Source: Sorghum bicolor (taxonomy: Eukaryota > Streptophyta > Magnoliopsida > Poales > Poaceae). Taken from it: DNA of 64,000 nt. Location of the stretch: NCBI RefSeq assembly GCF_000003195.3, contig NC_012870.2, forward strand, positions 15,182,501 through 15,246,500, in the 5' to 3' direction. Below are positions 22,736 through 37,800 of this stretch, in pieces. The notes beneath the pieces are model-generated. The model worked only from the letters and a program-made list of their open reading frames with translations. It was not told the origin of the DNA and made no database searches. The translations under genes were made by a program, and so were the position numbers. Numbering within the stretch: position 1 is the stretch's first letter; each line of letters opens with the position of its first letter.

Positions 22736-22819
22736 CAGAATCATCCTAGCAGTGTATATCGTACGTACACATCTGAGAGCTAGCTAGCACTAGCTGCATG
22801 CGCTAGGTGGTGTGGTGTC
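22680..22819 (+). promoter_or_regulatory. Core promoter and short leader of the OSC gene
   Basis: A run of TA repeats beginning CTTTATATATATATAT (about 22685-22708) lies about 110 bp before the start codon and could act as the TATA region. No upstream ATG precedes the OSC start except CATGCGC-type text near 22798. The transcription start is not known. Confidence 0.45.
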
Positions 22820-25800
22820 ATGTGGCGGCTAAAGATCGGCGAGAGGCCAAGCAACCCGTTGCTTCGGTCGCCGAATGGCTTCTTTGGGCGGGAGGTGTGG
22901 GAGTTCGACCCCGCCGCCGGCACGCCGGAGGAGCGCGCCGAGGTGGAGAGGCTGCGCCGGGAGTACACCCGCAACCGCTTCACGCACCGGGAGTGCAGTG
23001 ACCTTCTCATGCGGATGCAGGAAAGTACATCCATATATGTCTGCTAATTATTATTATTATTATTGCCGTTGTTTTCCATCTATCGTACGTTTTTGCGTCA
23101 CCATGCATCATCAGTTTCATCAACCCTACGTACGTGTTGCTTCAAAGATTTTGTGCTAGCTTTGGTGCATCTCTCTCTATATATATGGATGCATGGCCTG
23201 TCTTTCGTCCGGTGGTACGTGTTCCTGCTGTGTGTTCACCATCATCGTTGGACTGGGTCCGGTGCAAGTGTACTTGCAAAATTAAATTGTCATCCCTTGC
23301 TTTATATCCTGCAGTGGCCGGCCGGATTGTTTGCAGGTGCCTTGCTGACCCTCGGATTGTCTATCTAGTGACCTTGTCTTGGTCTCAATGAACAAAAATG
23401 TTGCTAATATTTTCTACAAATCTAGTTAAATTTATCGCCACGCAAACTATGACGACAAATATTATAGAGAGTACACACCTCTCTAAGGCCAATCTCAATA
23501 CAGATTTCATGAAGATTTTATGCGCACTAAATAGAGTCCGTTTAATTTCGGGCATATTTCTTACATATGGGACCGGGACGCACTATTTTTGTCCGTAATA
23601 AATATGCCAGGCCCGTGATATGATGACAATTCCCTTCATATGCATGTGTCGTCTTCCTCGCTCCTTAATTGAATTCATATCTCATAGCCACCTCATGCGT
23701 CTTGGGTTTTTGTTGGCGTGAAAACATAGTTGGTGCAGTGCTGGATGGGTGAAATTAGAGCTGGTGGGTGTTGCGCCCCTCCTTGAAGGCACTGTCTTCG
23801 TTTGTTTGTTGATCCGGTGGTGTCCCCTTTTAGTTTCAAGCATTGAGTTTCACTTAACTGGCTGATGGAGTTACTTTTCTCATTGGTTCAAATTGACTTC
23901 AATTTTGTTCTGCTCTTGCCCTAAGAGGGCAAGCCCATAATAAAGCCAAGTATATATTTCCTGCTTGGTTATTAGCCAAGCTATACAATAATAATCTTTT
24001 ATTTGTCTATAGGAAACTTTTTGATTATTATTACTTCTACCCATGTCACACCTTCTCTTTCATAATTCTCCTCACATTCACTTGAGTTCGACCTATTACT
24101 GCATATGCTTCCATGCACAACTTGTTGCTTGCAATAAGGGGCCCACTACTATAAAATGAGTAACTGAGACGGTCAAATCATATTTAAAAATGGTCACTCC
24201 AATGAGCTATTTCTCTCCTGTTGATGGTTAGAACCATCTATAAAAATGCATGCATAAAGGTGGGTGACTTAGGCAATGCAACCTGCCTTAAGAAATGCTT
24301 AAGCCCCCTGCCGTTTAATTATGAGGCAGGCCAGGCCTGCTTGCCTATGTAAAGTTTTTGACGTGTCTCATAATTTATTTATTTATTTTGTAGTGTGCAG
24401 GACTTGTCTAATTTTCAATTTGAATTACTACACATTTGTGTTTTCACCTACGTACGGCATCTTTGATGAAGTCTCATGGTTCGGTGTCCATCCCTTTGCA
24501 GTATACAAAACAGAACCTTCATAGTACAAACCTTCCATCTATCAAGATTGACAATGATTCAGAAGCCACGGGAGAAACTATACTAGCTGTGTTGAGGCGT
24601 GCCCTTAGTCAATTTTCTTCTTTGCAAGGACCGGATGGGCATTGGCCTGGGGGTTACAGCGGGATTTTGTTCATTCTACCACTCATGGTATGAGTTTTAT
24701 TTATGATCTAAGTTTATGAGAAATCGAAGCTTCCACAACAAACTTTGAATTATCAAAGCACACAAAGTAACATATAATAAATAACAAAATGCTAGAAACA
24801 TAATACCACGTCAACAATGAATGGATCTATAGTCTTTTTATTGATTTAACTAAAAATATAAAAATGTAAACATAAATCCTATAAAATAGAAACATAGTAT
24901 GTTTTAAGGAATATATAAAATGTTAACCATTATTGTGGATAACTAATGATAGAAACACAACACCATAACAAACATTCTTTTTGGGGGATATGATAATGTA
25001 CGTCAACAATGAATGGATTTATAGTCCTTTTATTGATATAATTAAAAATACAAATATGTAAACAGAATCCTGTAAAATAGAAACATATAGTATGCTTTAA
25101 GGTATAAAATGTTAACCATTGTTGTGAAATACTAATTGGATATGATCTCAATAACATTTTGAGGTTCCATTCTCATGATATTTTACAAAAGGTCACTATT
25201 TGACCAAATAAACATACATTGTCACATTAGTTATTTCATTTTTTCATTGGAAAATTATATTCAATAATTGTGGTGGTATCATACTTTTATCTCACAAAAT
25301 TCATTTACTATATCTATAAAATCATACCTTTAACATTGCTCTACCTTTTTTTTTTGTGTCTTTTAGATATTTGCATTACATGTCACACGATCACTACATG
25401 AAGTTTTGTCAATAGAGCATATACATGAGATATGTCGCTACATTTATAACATCCAGGTATTTCAATGTTTGCTTAAAATTTCTACACAATGTAGAATACA
25501 TAGAATATCTTACATATTCTATGAAATATAATATGTATAGAATGAGGATGGAGGCTGGGGAACACATACCTTGGGACCAAGCTCCATGTTTGGCACATGC
25601 GTAAACTATGCAACCTTAAGGATTCTAGGAGAGGTGCTTGATGGAGAAAATGATGCATTATCCAAAGGGCGTGCCTGGATTTTGTCTCATGGAACTGCAA
25701 CTGCAGCACCACAATGGGCAAAGATATATCTCTCGGTATGCAAATAAGTCATCAAATTTTATAAATGTACAAATAGTTTAAGCTTCAATAATTAATAGAT

Positions 25801-28800
25801 TTGCTTCAAAAAATAATTAATAGATTTATTTATATATGGAATGAACATCTTATTTTTGTTTTATTCTTTTAGGTTGCAATACAATGTAAGTTCTCACTAG
25901 TTAAACAACATTTTCTAGCGATGAACATCTTTGGCATTGTAAATATATGGTTGTGGAGTGAAATTAATGCAATTCATTGTTGTTGATTTCAACAAAAGGT
26001 GGTAGGTGCATATGATTGGTCTGGGAACAATGCAATTATTCCTGAGTTATGGATGCTTCCACATTTTCTCCCAATTCATCCTGGTATTTTATCCTAATCC
26101 ACATTTTCCTAGTTCATATGTATCCACAAGCATATTTATTCCAACTTGTGTGCACTAGAGTGTAAATAAATTAAACAAATATTTGAATGCACTCTACACC
26201 TTGCATTTAATTTAATTCTTTCTAGGAAGATTTTGGTGCTTTTGTCGAATGGTTTACATGCCAATGGCTTACATTTATGGAAAAAAGTTTGTTGGACCTA
26301 TCACTCCAACTATTTTGGCAATAAGAAATGAGATCTACAATATACCATATAATGAGATCGATTGGAACAAGGCTCGCAATTCTTGCGCCAAGGTATATTA
26401 CTATCCTTCTCAGCATTGTTTCTTTATACTACCACTAGTCATCATGTACAAAATAGTCATATTCTAAACAACTATGCTCATTTTCACATAGTTTATTAAT
26501 ATTAGGGTTTATTTATCAATTTTACATCATGTCAGTGTTAGTAGTGCTGAATCTATCTTGTGCTAGATGGCATGATGTATATTTTAACATGGCACATTTT
26601 TAAAAATATGAGCGTAGAATAAAAAAAGTCAACGTTTGGCCTCCCTTTAGTGTGATTGGCCAACATTTAAAAATATTTAATCATGTTTATCCAACGACTA
26701 GATTGGGAGAAAACCCCTTGAAGTGGGGCTCCAAGCTGGGGATTAGGAGTCTTGCTATAATAGGGTCCTGCTAGAGTTGTTCCTTTTTTTGTCTCATACT
26801 CAAAAATATACTGGAGCTGAAATTGTGTTGACATACAAGATGTATTTTAAAATTGTTCACATTACTGGTGTTACAAATATATTTTTGGCAGTTTTATTTC
26901 GCCTCTCAAGGATATTATTGGCTGCCAAGGCAATTCCATATTCTAGTAGCGTGTATTATATATGAGTCTATGCATGTGTGACGTTGCATGGTTGTGCTTC
27001 AGTCATAATCAGATTTCACTATGTACAAAAAAATGACCAGTTGCATAAGGACATATCATGCAGGTATTCAATTATGTAAAAGTAATTGTTGTTCTTTTTC
27101 CTTTGGTCATTGCAGGAAGACCTTATCTATCGCCGTTCATGGTTGCAAAGTGTTGCACTCGCTTATTTAAATAACTTTGTAGAACCATTATCAAATCTCT
27201 GGCCGATGAATAAGCTACGAGAAAGAGCTATGAGCAACCTCATGGAACATATCCACTACGAAGATGAAAACAGCAACTATGTTGGCTTATGCCCTATTAA
27301 CAAGGTAGCATCCCATTATCTTTTAAAATAAAGGCTAGGCTTTCTTCCATATCTGTCTTTTTTAAGCTATAGGAGGTCAAGTCTCTACTAATTATAATAT
27401 ATTGAAAAGAGAGAAAATGTGAAACACAAAATACCAATAAACAAAAAATATACAAGAAGATCAACAAAATTATATAAGGTCCTCTAACCATTTGTTAGAT
27501 ATCTCACCATGGGAAAAGTTTCTTTAAACCTTCTTGGTTTGCATTTTTTTCAATCTCAACTAGAATTCATCTTAAGATGCAATAATTTCTTACTGATCAA
27601 ATAGAAAAATGCTTCCGCTCATTAAGATAGTGACTTCTATGAAAAAGGGTAGCATTAACTACTTCCCAAGCTTTGCAACACCTAGAAAGGATTATCATAT
27701 ATCTCAATTTCAAGGTTTAACAGAGCCCAACAAGCATTAGCAAAAGGATAGTGGATAAAAGTCAAAGTACTCTAGAGTCTCTACATCTTCATCCCCACAA
27801 ATAAACACAATTAATTATAAGACTGCATAGCTCTGCCTTAATTTGTTTATAAGTCAAAAGAAGACTTTATGTTTGTCCTGGCACATACATGTTGCCTTCT
27901 AGTTGCATGATGATAATGCTAGCAATCTCCCACCCTATTGTTATTTTAAAATTCAATTATCTACTTTGTTATGTACACACTATATTATTGGCTCATTGCA
28001 TAAGGGTTCAATTACTAAAAATTAGTTGAGGTGTTTGCAGAAGCAAGAATGTTATTAAAATTTTCTAATTTTGACTAGCAATATCTACTAACATCAGTGT
28101 TCCCAATCTGCATGAAATTTTAGATATGGATGGTCCAAGTTAGAAAATCCACATAGTTTCAAACCTTGCTAAAACAGATTTATATTTTATGATATGAGTG
28201 ACTTTATTATTGATCCTCCAACACATTGTTTCACAATTTTTTGAGTGGAAAATACAGCAAGGGAGACCCCACTATAATTGTTTCAAAATTGCTATGTATC
28301 TTTTGTTTCCTTTTCCCTTGTCCAAAGAAACCCCAACCTAGCATGGGCCACATTTCAAAAACTAAATAGTCATTTTCTTACATTTTTGGACAACAACATC
28401 TGGAAATGCATGGGCCACAATTGTGTTTGTGTTGGCATAAGGTATTCTATTTGGCATGTATGTTTTCCCTTGGATGATTATCACGGTACCATATTGATAT
28501 AGATCAAATGGTATCCAATTTATCAAGTAGTCCATTTGAAATCTCATAAAAGAAAATCATAAACATAGGTAAGCTGCTAATAAGAATAGTATTAATAAAC
28601 CCTTAACTTTCTCCTAGTACACATGCTACTACCATTTGCATATACTCAATTTCATTTCATAATGTTCTTAAATCCCTTTCCAAGCCGGTAATGAGTTTAA
28701 ATCTCTACAAAAATTTACAAGTCACTTTCCTAGATAGATCAAATAGACCTACAAAATACTCTTACATGATGAAACTCTACCCATAGTTAGCCATCACTGG

Positions 28801-31800
28801 ATCACCTAACTAGATTGTTTATGAAAGAAAAGGCATACTACTACCTTATTTGCAACGAATCATGTTGTACAAAACTATTATTTTACTAACTTTTCCTTTT
28901 TATGCAATTAGGTCTTAAATATGATATGTTGTTGGATAGAAAAACCAAACTCCCATGAATTTAGACAACATCTCCCAAGGATTCATGACTTTTTGTGGAT
29001 TGCTGAAGATGGAATGAAGTCAAAGGTACTATTTTTTGTGCTTTGTTCTCACTACTATAAATAACATTATATGTGTAGGAATGGTGAAAAATGATTCATA
29101 CGAGTGGTTTTTGTAGTCGCATGTACCAACACCTCTAGAAATGAGGCGTTTGTTGGGCTAGGCCAAATAACAACCACCTTGAAAAATGATGCCTCCAAAA
29201 AATTATTTCTATAGCAGTGTTATCCAATGAAATTGTGATGTTTAAGAACATTGCATTAAGAAAAGAAGATGTTTGAGCACAACTCTCACACACATATGCC
29301 CTCGAATTAGTTGATGCATAATGTGCCACTTAGAAAGATATATGACTACTAAAAGGATCAAGTTACCTAAGAGAGTGGATTTCTTTGGTTGAGGATTGAA
29401 TTTTACTTCTAAATTTTGCATTACACATGTTGTTCCTCATGGACGAAGTGTGTCTGATGTGAAGACATTTTGCAACCTAGTTCCAATCATATTCTAGCAT
29501 GGAAAATCTAGCAAAGCAAACACTTGCAAGAATGTAACCTCTAGAAAGTAAGAAAGATGGTTCAGAAGGCTTTTTCTTTAGGCATCAAAGAGTCAACATT
29601 GTTGATGTTCTTATTGGAACACATGTGTTATGGCTACCTCCCCCTTGAACCACAAATGGACTATAATACCCTACCCCATTAGAAACTAGTAGCAGTTGTG
29701 AAGTTGGCTCATGTGGCATATGTGGAGTTGTAGTTAGTGGGTTTAATACCACCATGAAACCTTAGGATGGTAAGGGCTAGCTTATAATCCTTATTGTTCC
29801 AAACATAATACCTCCAAGTTAACCATTTTACATGAAGTAAGGATGAAAGTGTAAGAGAGGTGTTACATGTATGCGGGCCCATTCCACATGAGAAGCTAGG
29901 CCCTAAGCATATTTTGGACACTAGGTGTTACATGGATGGAATGCTCTCTAGTGGTAATCCATCATCCTTTATTTGGCTATTCCGCAAGTGTCACCTCCTT
30001 GGAAGCTCACCAAGAATCAACACCACCAAGCCATCTAGGTGATGCCTATCTTAAGAGGAGAAAGCAAACCTCATTTTCCCCAAAACCAGCCAAAAAATAG
30101 GTGGATGCACTAATGGTGTCCTTAATCTTCAGTCAATAAACTTGCAAATTACTCTAGTTCTGGTTCTTCCTTTTGACTTCAAGGTGTAGATATATATGAA
30201 CCCCAAAGGGTGGAAAGAAACCTAAAATCGATGAGGTGTGGCTACATTAACATATCAAAACTAGTTATTTTCTCCATGCATAAAAATTTCAAACCCCAAA
30301 TAGTCTAGTGCAATTTAATTTGGCAAGAGGATATTGTGAGTGCTAGTACCTCACCTCACTATAAGAATCTAGTGTTACTATTTTATAAAGCTTTGATTGA
30401 AGCATTTGCTAACCTTATAAGAGCATCTGATTATTATTTGTTGAAAGCTTTAGGTGAGAAACTCAATCCATTGACAACTCTCTCCCTCTCTAATGTTCTT
30501 GCTACTTAAGTATTCATTGACTTCAACAGAGCATAGATGTCACACCCATATTTTAAGAACAAAATAGGATGCATAAAAGACTCATATGTGCCCCAGAAAT
30601 AGTCGCACACATAAGTAGACAAATCTCAAATGTACCATTGCTGTGTTTATTACATAGCGGAACATAGTAAATCACATAGTCTCATACAAAAATGATAGCA
30701 TAAAGTAATCAACGCTCTCGACGGAAGCTCCACACAGGGACACTGTTGACTGGTTGACTCCAAACCTAGTACTCATAACGATAATCCTCATTCCAGTCGT
30801 CTTCATTATCATATCCTGAGGTGTTGGGAAATTGCAAGAGTGAGCACATATCGTACTCAACAAGTATAACCAGGGGTTCATGAGGCTCAATTAGTTGACA
30901 CGGGTTTGACTGCATTTAGCTTTTAATAGTGGATAGCATATTCATAATTAAATAGTAATTGTCAAGGTAGCATAAATAATCCATTAATCCCATGATCAAG
31001 TGTAAGCATAATTAATCCATAGCATAAACGATAATCAAATGAACATAACAACTTAATAAGCTCATCGTCGGCACAGCAAGAACCCCCAAGGCCGCTCATA
31101 ACCGTGAGCACGGCTAGTATACCAGTTTTTAACACTCTGCAGAGGTTGTACATCTTTACCCATGAGTCACGATTTACCCTTTCGCCCGAGGTGATCAGCC
31201 TCTTAACCCACTTTCAAGGAAGGTCGGCAGGGATCACTATGAAGCCTTTCAAAAGTTCGTCTAACAAGTTAGGGCCGCAAGGTTTCCTTTGCGCGCAGAT
31301 ATAGAGCCCCCCTTCCGATGGCACAATGACTCGCAGCCTATACTCATACAGACAGAGGCCACACTATACCCAAAACGGTTCAGCCCCTCCGCCCTTTCGG
31401 GTAACCTCTAACAAGCTAGAAAAGTGCTTCATACTGAGCTAAAGCCAGAGCCATTATAGCCCTCATGGTTGCACTGTTGTCCCGGTGATCACTTACAGAC
31501 AAGATCTCATACAGTTATTTGTCATTCTTTTATGTTCATTGCATAGCTATTAATCATCTTACAAGATCATGGATTATATCAAGCACTAGCACATCTACAA
31601 CAAATGCATATCAAGTAGGTAGCAAGGAATCCAGGTAACAATCATCTATGATTTTGCTAAGGTCGACAAGGTGATAGCATGCATATGATATATATGTAGT
31701 TAATAGTGAATAGGTAACAAGGATGATCCCAAGTTATACTTGCCTTGATCAAAGCTCTCCTGAGCCTGCTGCTGGCCTTCGAAAGATTGACCTTGATCAC

Positions 31801-34800
31801 CGACGTATCGCTCACCGTCTAATCCCAATCATCAATCAACAACACGCAATCCAATGTAGACAATCATACACGAAGCAAACAAGATATAATTAGAACAATA
31901 CAACAAACAGTGGTAAAACAAATATAAAAGTTTATGAAAATATTCTACGCAGCGCTACGATCACACGAACGTAAATTTCACGAAAATCGGAATTAAAACG
32001 AGAAAGATATGAATTTTCTAAGATTTCCTATAGAGAAATAATTAATTAATTAATACCAGGAAATTAAAAAGTTTCAAAACAGAGGAATAATACTTCTATC
32101 ATGTAGATCTCGTAAATACGAATCTAACGAAATTTGAATGGACAAAAACGGAGTTAAAATGAGTATTTTATGACCAAAATACTTCCAGTGGTAATCTTGT
32201 AATTTGCTGAAAGCGTATTTGAAATATACCAGGGTGAAATACGTTTTCTAAAGCTGTTGACGTATTCCACTGTGCCGCTTTGGACTGTGGGTTGAGCGCT
32301 GGATCTTCCAGGGGCTCTTTAGCAAAAGTACATAGCTGAAGGGGTATCGTTGCTTTGGGGCCGCTGATCGCGAGATGAACGGCTAGGAATAGATCGGGGC
32401 CGGGGAAAAAGATGGCGCCGGCCGGAACAGTGACCAGCGCGGCAGTTCTCCATTGCCGGCGCTAGAAGCCCGCCGGAGACCATGGGAAACGCGCTAGAGT
32501 GCATCAAACTCAAAACCGAAGGCACGGGGAGCAAGAGAGAGTTAGCGCGAGCTCACCTAGGGCAAGATCAAAACTCGGGAAAGGCTCGGAGGTGACCGGC
32601 GACTCGGGATGGCGGATCGGTGCTCCTCGGAACTTCGGCGTCGTTCAACGAATCACTGGGAGCACAAGAAAATGTAAGAACAAGTCCGACGGCTCTGCAA
32701 GGGCATCACAAAGCTCGGCATGGAGCTTACAACAACCAGAGAGCAACGGAACTCGGTTATGGCGGTGGCGGCTTCGTTTCCGTTTCGGCGAGATCCAACA
32801 CGGCGATTAGGGCTCGGTTCCTCAACTTTGACGCAAAGAGGGAGCCGCGGGGTTGACCTAGGACGTTATATGGGTCTCGGTTTGCGCGTTTGGGAAGGAA
32901 ATCCCGAGAACTCGGGCCTCGGTTCGATCCGGCCGAGTCCGTCTCACCCACGACGCTGGGAAGAAGATGGGAGGGGGCGAGACACTGCCGGGTGGGGTCG
33001 GTTGTCAGCGACTGAGAGAGAAGGGGGAGGCGCTGCGCTGCGGGGCCGGCTCGTCAGCGAGCCAAGGCAGAGGGGCGCGCCCGCCAGGCCACGCGCGGGC
33101 TGGGCCGAGGAAAGGGAGTGGGCCGGGGCGAGGGGGAGGGGAGAAGAAAGAGCAGGCCGGGGGGAGTGAGGGGAGCTGGGCCTCGGCCTGGATCCCAGGG
33201 GCTTTCTCTTTTTTTTTTTCTAATTTCTTTTCTGTTTTGTTTTATTTTTTTTCAAAGCCTTTTCAGAAAGGATTTTGAGGACAATTAAATACAAACCAAA
33301 TACAATCAACACAAAATAAAATATGTCTCAGCATGAATGCACAAAATCATGTTACTAAGCTTATGATAAATTTTAATTTCCACAAAAATTATTTATTTGC
33401 TACATTAAATGCTCACTAAAATTCTTAAATAATTCAAATTAAATCCTATTAATTAAAATTCAAAATTTTGGGTGTTACAAACTCTACCCCCTTAAAAAAA
33501 TCTCGTCCTCGAGATTGAGCAGTGTATAAACAAACCACTTGTGGATTTGATTCTCTCCAATCCTCTTCTCTTTCCCAAGTTGTTTCTCCTTGTGAAAACC
33601 AGTCCCATTGCACTAGCAAATTCATGTCTCTAGTCGAGTAACATACCTGGTAACTTATTTGAAAATTTATTCCCTACACAGTCCTCAAGATCAACACCAT
33701 CATCCAGCTGATTCACTGTAGCTGTGGGTGGAGCCTGCACTGCTACATCCACACTGATTCTCTCTCCCTTGGGTGTTGTCACAACTACTACTTTCTCTTT
33801 GCACTTAATTTCCGTAGCATATTTCTTCATCCAATCCAAACCCAATATCACATCTATGCCTGAGGTTCTCATAACCATGGGACTAACAGGGAAATCTACC
33901 CCCCTTAAAGAAAGACTTGCTGAGGGGCAACAATATGAAACTGGTATAGTCCCCCCTGGTGAGTTTACTAGCATATGGGTTTTCAAGGCAACTAGTGGTA
34001 TGCTGTGAACTCTAACAAATGCTTGTGATATGAATGTATGTGAAGCTCCAGAATCCAATAAAACTTTAGCGGAAATAGAGTTGATACTGAACGTACCCAT
34101 CATAATCTCCGGTCCCTCTTGTACTGTCTCTGCAGCCACATGGTTCACCTTTGCTCCATGAGAATTAAACTTTTGATTGTTGTTCTGCTGGTTGAATCTC
34201 TCCGGGCAATCATATGACATATGACCTTCTTTCCCACAGCGAAAACACCTAGTAGGGGTATTGGAAGCACTTCTCTTCATAGAGGTGGCATTTGAATTTC
34301 CCGAGCGAGAAGTCTGTTGTCCACTCTGTTGTTGATTAGGATTACGCTGAGATTGTTGGTTACGATCCCCTTGACTAACTGGTCCATGGTACCTCTGTTG
34401 ACCGCCCTGCTGCAAATTGAAACGTTGGCGTTGTTGCCTCCAGAACCTTGGGCTAACATTCTTCTCTTCTTATCTTGACCTTTACGCATGTTATCCAACA
34501 CAATAGCACGGTTTACCAGAGCCTGGAAGGTAGGATATGTGTTTCCAGCCAACTGCAACCTAAGTTCATAGTAAAGACCTTTCATGAAGAGACGTTGTTT
34601 GTCAGCGTCTTCTCTAACTTCGTTTGGAGCATAGCGAGCCAACTGCTCAAACATGTCATGATACTCCGCCACAGACATAGAACCCATCCTGAGAGATCTG
34701 AATTCTTCCTGCTTGAGCTCCATCATTCCTTCATTGATATATCGTGCTCTAAAGTCTCTGCAAAATTCCAACCAAGTGACAGGAGGAGCATTGTTGGGAC

Positions 34801-37800
34801 GAGCAGCTTGATATGACTCCCACCATGTTTGAGCTGCACCTTGAAGTTGTCCAGAAGCATACAACACTTTCTCCATATCATTGCACTGGGCTATGTTCAG
34901 TTGTCTCTCTATAGCACGAAGCCAATCATCTGCCTCCATAGGATCAGCTGAATGTGTAAACACCAGGGGTCTTCCCTTCATAAACTCGCCACGCTTATCT
35001 CTCACATGAACAGGTGGTGGTGTTGGTGGAGGTTGATGCTGTAAGTGCTGCATGAAGACGTGCATCATCTCATTTTGGGTTTGCATGAGTTCCTCCACAG
35101 TGATTGGGCCATTGCCACCATTGCCATTGCCACGGCCTCTACCTCTGCCTCTTCCCCTTGCTGCCATCTGCATTCCAAGGTATATAAACACATCTTAGTA
35201 ATGTCCAACATGACAATTACAAGAGTTAACGGAATCTGAAATTTTCTGGGTGACATCCAACATTAGCAGATCATAAAATCAGTCATATCTCGAGTTCCAG
35301 CATTCAAAAGGATACATGCTGTACACCGTTGGAAAGATAAAGAAATTGTCTACAACTTTCATTTAGATCATATTACCAGATTCCAACGTGAGGTTAAGCA
35401 AAAAACTGGGTACAACCGAAACTGTTCCAGAATTCCATACTGCGCAGAAACCTCAATTTGAATCAGTCATAACTCTAAGCTCATAATCGATAATATGGTC
35501 ATTCTTGCGGCATTGGAAAGATATGGAAGTCTACTTGTTCCCAGAAAAATTTGATGGACATTGCATGAACAGATTTTGAGATGTACCAGATTCTTTGCAG
35601 ACTGCTCCAGAAAACAGCAAAGGACAGAAACAGAATTTTACCCAAACCCAACTATTTAGTTCATTAATCCTTATATCTTAGGCCTATAAACTAAATGAAA
35701 TTGTAGAGAAAGTCCATAAGATCATTACAGTCATTACAAAAATCCAAATCAAGCATAAGCATAATAACAAACCAAACCAAGCATCAAAAGTTCACACTTC
35801 AAGCATTGACTCAACTTGCGGTACTAACGTTCTCTCCCTATTAAAGGTGAAGATCCTATAACTCCTATTTCAATGACGCCAGAAGGTGGTAAGAAAGGTT
35901 CTAAAAGCATATTCAAAGCAAAGAGTGGGGATGACAACAAGTCTTTAAAATAAGCAACAAGGTGAAGATGAATAGGATATAGTGTAGAAGAAAATATCAA
36001 GGCTTATAGAACAAGGATTTTATAGCAATTTCAAATTCTTAAGACGGCCAATTTCTAACTAGGCTTGCATCCGACAGTCAACAAAGCTTTGATACCAATT
36101 TGTCACACCCATATTTTAAAAAACAAAATAGGATGCATAAAAGACTCATATGTGCCCCAGAAACAGTCGCACACATAAGTAGACAAATCTCAAATGTACC
36201 ATTGCTGTGTTTATTACATAGCGGAACATAGTAAATCACATAGTCTCATACAAAAATGATAGCATAAAGTAATCAACGCTCTCGACGGAAGCTCCACACA
36301 GGGACACTGTTGACTGGTTGACTCCAAACCTAGTACTCATAACGATAATCCTCATTCCAGTCGTCTTCATTATCATATCCTGAGGTGTTGGGAAATTGCA
36401 AGAGTGAGCACATATCGTACTCAACAAGTATAACCAGGGGTTCATGAGGCTCAATTAGTTGACACGGGTTTGACTGCATTTAGCTTTTAATAGTGGATAG
36501 CATATTCATAATTAAATAGTAATTGTCAAGGTAGCATAAATAATCCATTAATCCCATGATCAAGTGTAAGCATAATTAATCCATAGCATAAACGATAATC
36601 AAATGAACATAACAACTTAATAAGCTCATCGTCGGCGCAGCAAGAACCCCCAAGGCCGCTCATAACCGTGAGCACGGCTAGTATACCAGTTTTTAACACT
36701 CTGCAGAGGTTGTACATCTTTACCCATGAGTCACGATTTACCCTTTCGCCCAAGGTGATCAGCCTCTTAACCCACTTTCAAGGAAGGTCGGCAGGGATCA
36801 CTATGAAGCCTTTCAAAAGTTCGTCTAACAAGTTAGGGCCGCAAGGTTTCCTTTGCGCGCAGATATAGAGCCCCCCTTCCGATGGCACAATGACTCGCAG
36901 CCTATACTCATACAGACAGAGGCCACACTATACCCAAAACGGTTCAGCCCCTCCGCCCTTTCGGGTAACCTCTAACAAGCTAGAAAAGTGCTTCATACTG
37001 AGCTAAAGCCAGAGTCATTATAGCCCTCATGGTTGCACTGTTGTCCCGGTGATCACTTACAGACAAGATCTCATACAGTTATTTGTCATTCTTTTATGTT
37101 CATTGCATAGCTATTAATCATCTTACAAGATCATGGATTATATCAAGCACTAGCACATCTACAACAAATGCATATCAAGTAGGTAGCAAGGAATCCAGGT
37201 AACAATCATCTATGATTTTGCTAAGGTCGACAAGGTGATAGCATGCATATGATATATATGTAGTTAATAGTGAATAGGTAACAAGGATGATCCCAAGTTA
37301 TACTTGCCTTGATCAAAGCTCTCCTGAGCCTGCTGCTGGCCTTCGAAAGATTGACCTTGATCACCGACGTATCGCTCACCGTCTAATCCCAATCATCAAT
37401 CAACAACACACAATCCAATGTAGACAATCATACACGAAGCAAACAAGATATAATTAGAACAATACAACAAACAGTGGTAAAACAAATATAAAAGTTTATG
37501 AAAATATTCTACGCAGCGCTACGATCACACGAACGTAAATTTCACGAAAATCGGAATTAAAACGAGAAAGATATGAATTTTCTAAGATTTCCTATAGAGA
37601 AATAATTAATTAATTAATACCAGGAAATTAAAAAGTTTCAAAACAGAGGAATAATACTTCTATCATGTAGATCTCGTAAATACGAATCTAACGAAATTTG
37701 AATGGACAAAAACGGAGTTAAAATGAGTATTTTATGACCAAAATACTTCCAGTGGTAATCTTGTAATTTGCTGAAAGCGTATTTGAAATATACCAGGGTG

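Noticed and set aside
24436..24693. Alternative OSC start at 24436, in frame with exon 2
   Set aside because: It would drop the conserved exon 1 (MWRL to MRMQ), and the preceding residues do not resemble any OSC; kept only as a possible fallback if intron 1 is not spliced.
29050..29063. CACTACTATAAATA as the start of a CACTA element
   Set aside because: No matching inverted end or subterminal repeats were found within the intron.
32499..33278. Open frames up to 149 codons in the GC-rich part of the LTR
   Set aside because: The same frames occur in the second LTR at 38063-38785 and have no domain; they belong to LTR sequence.
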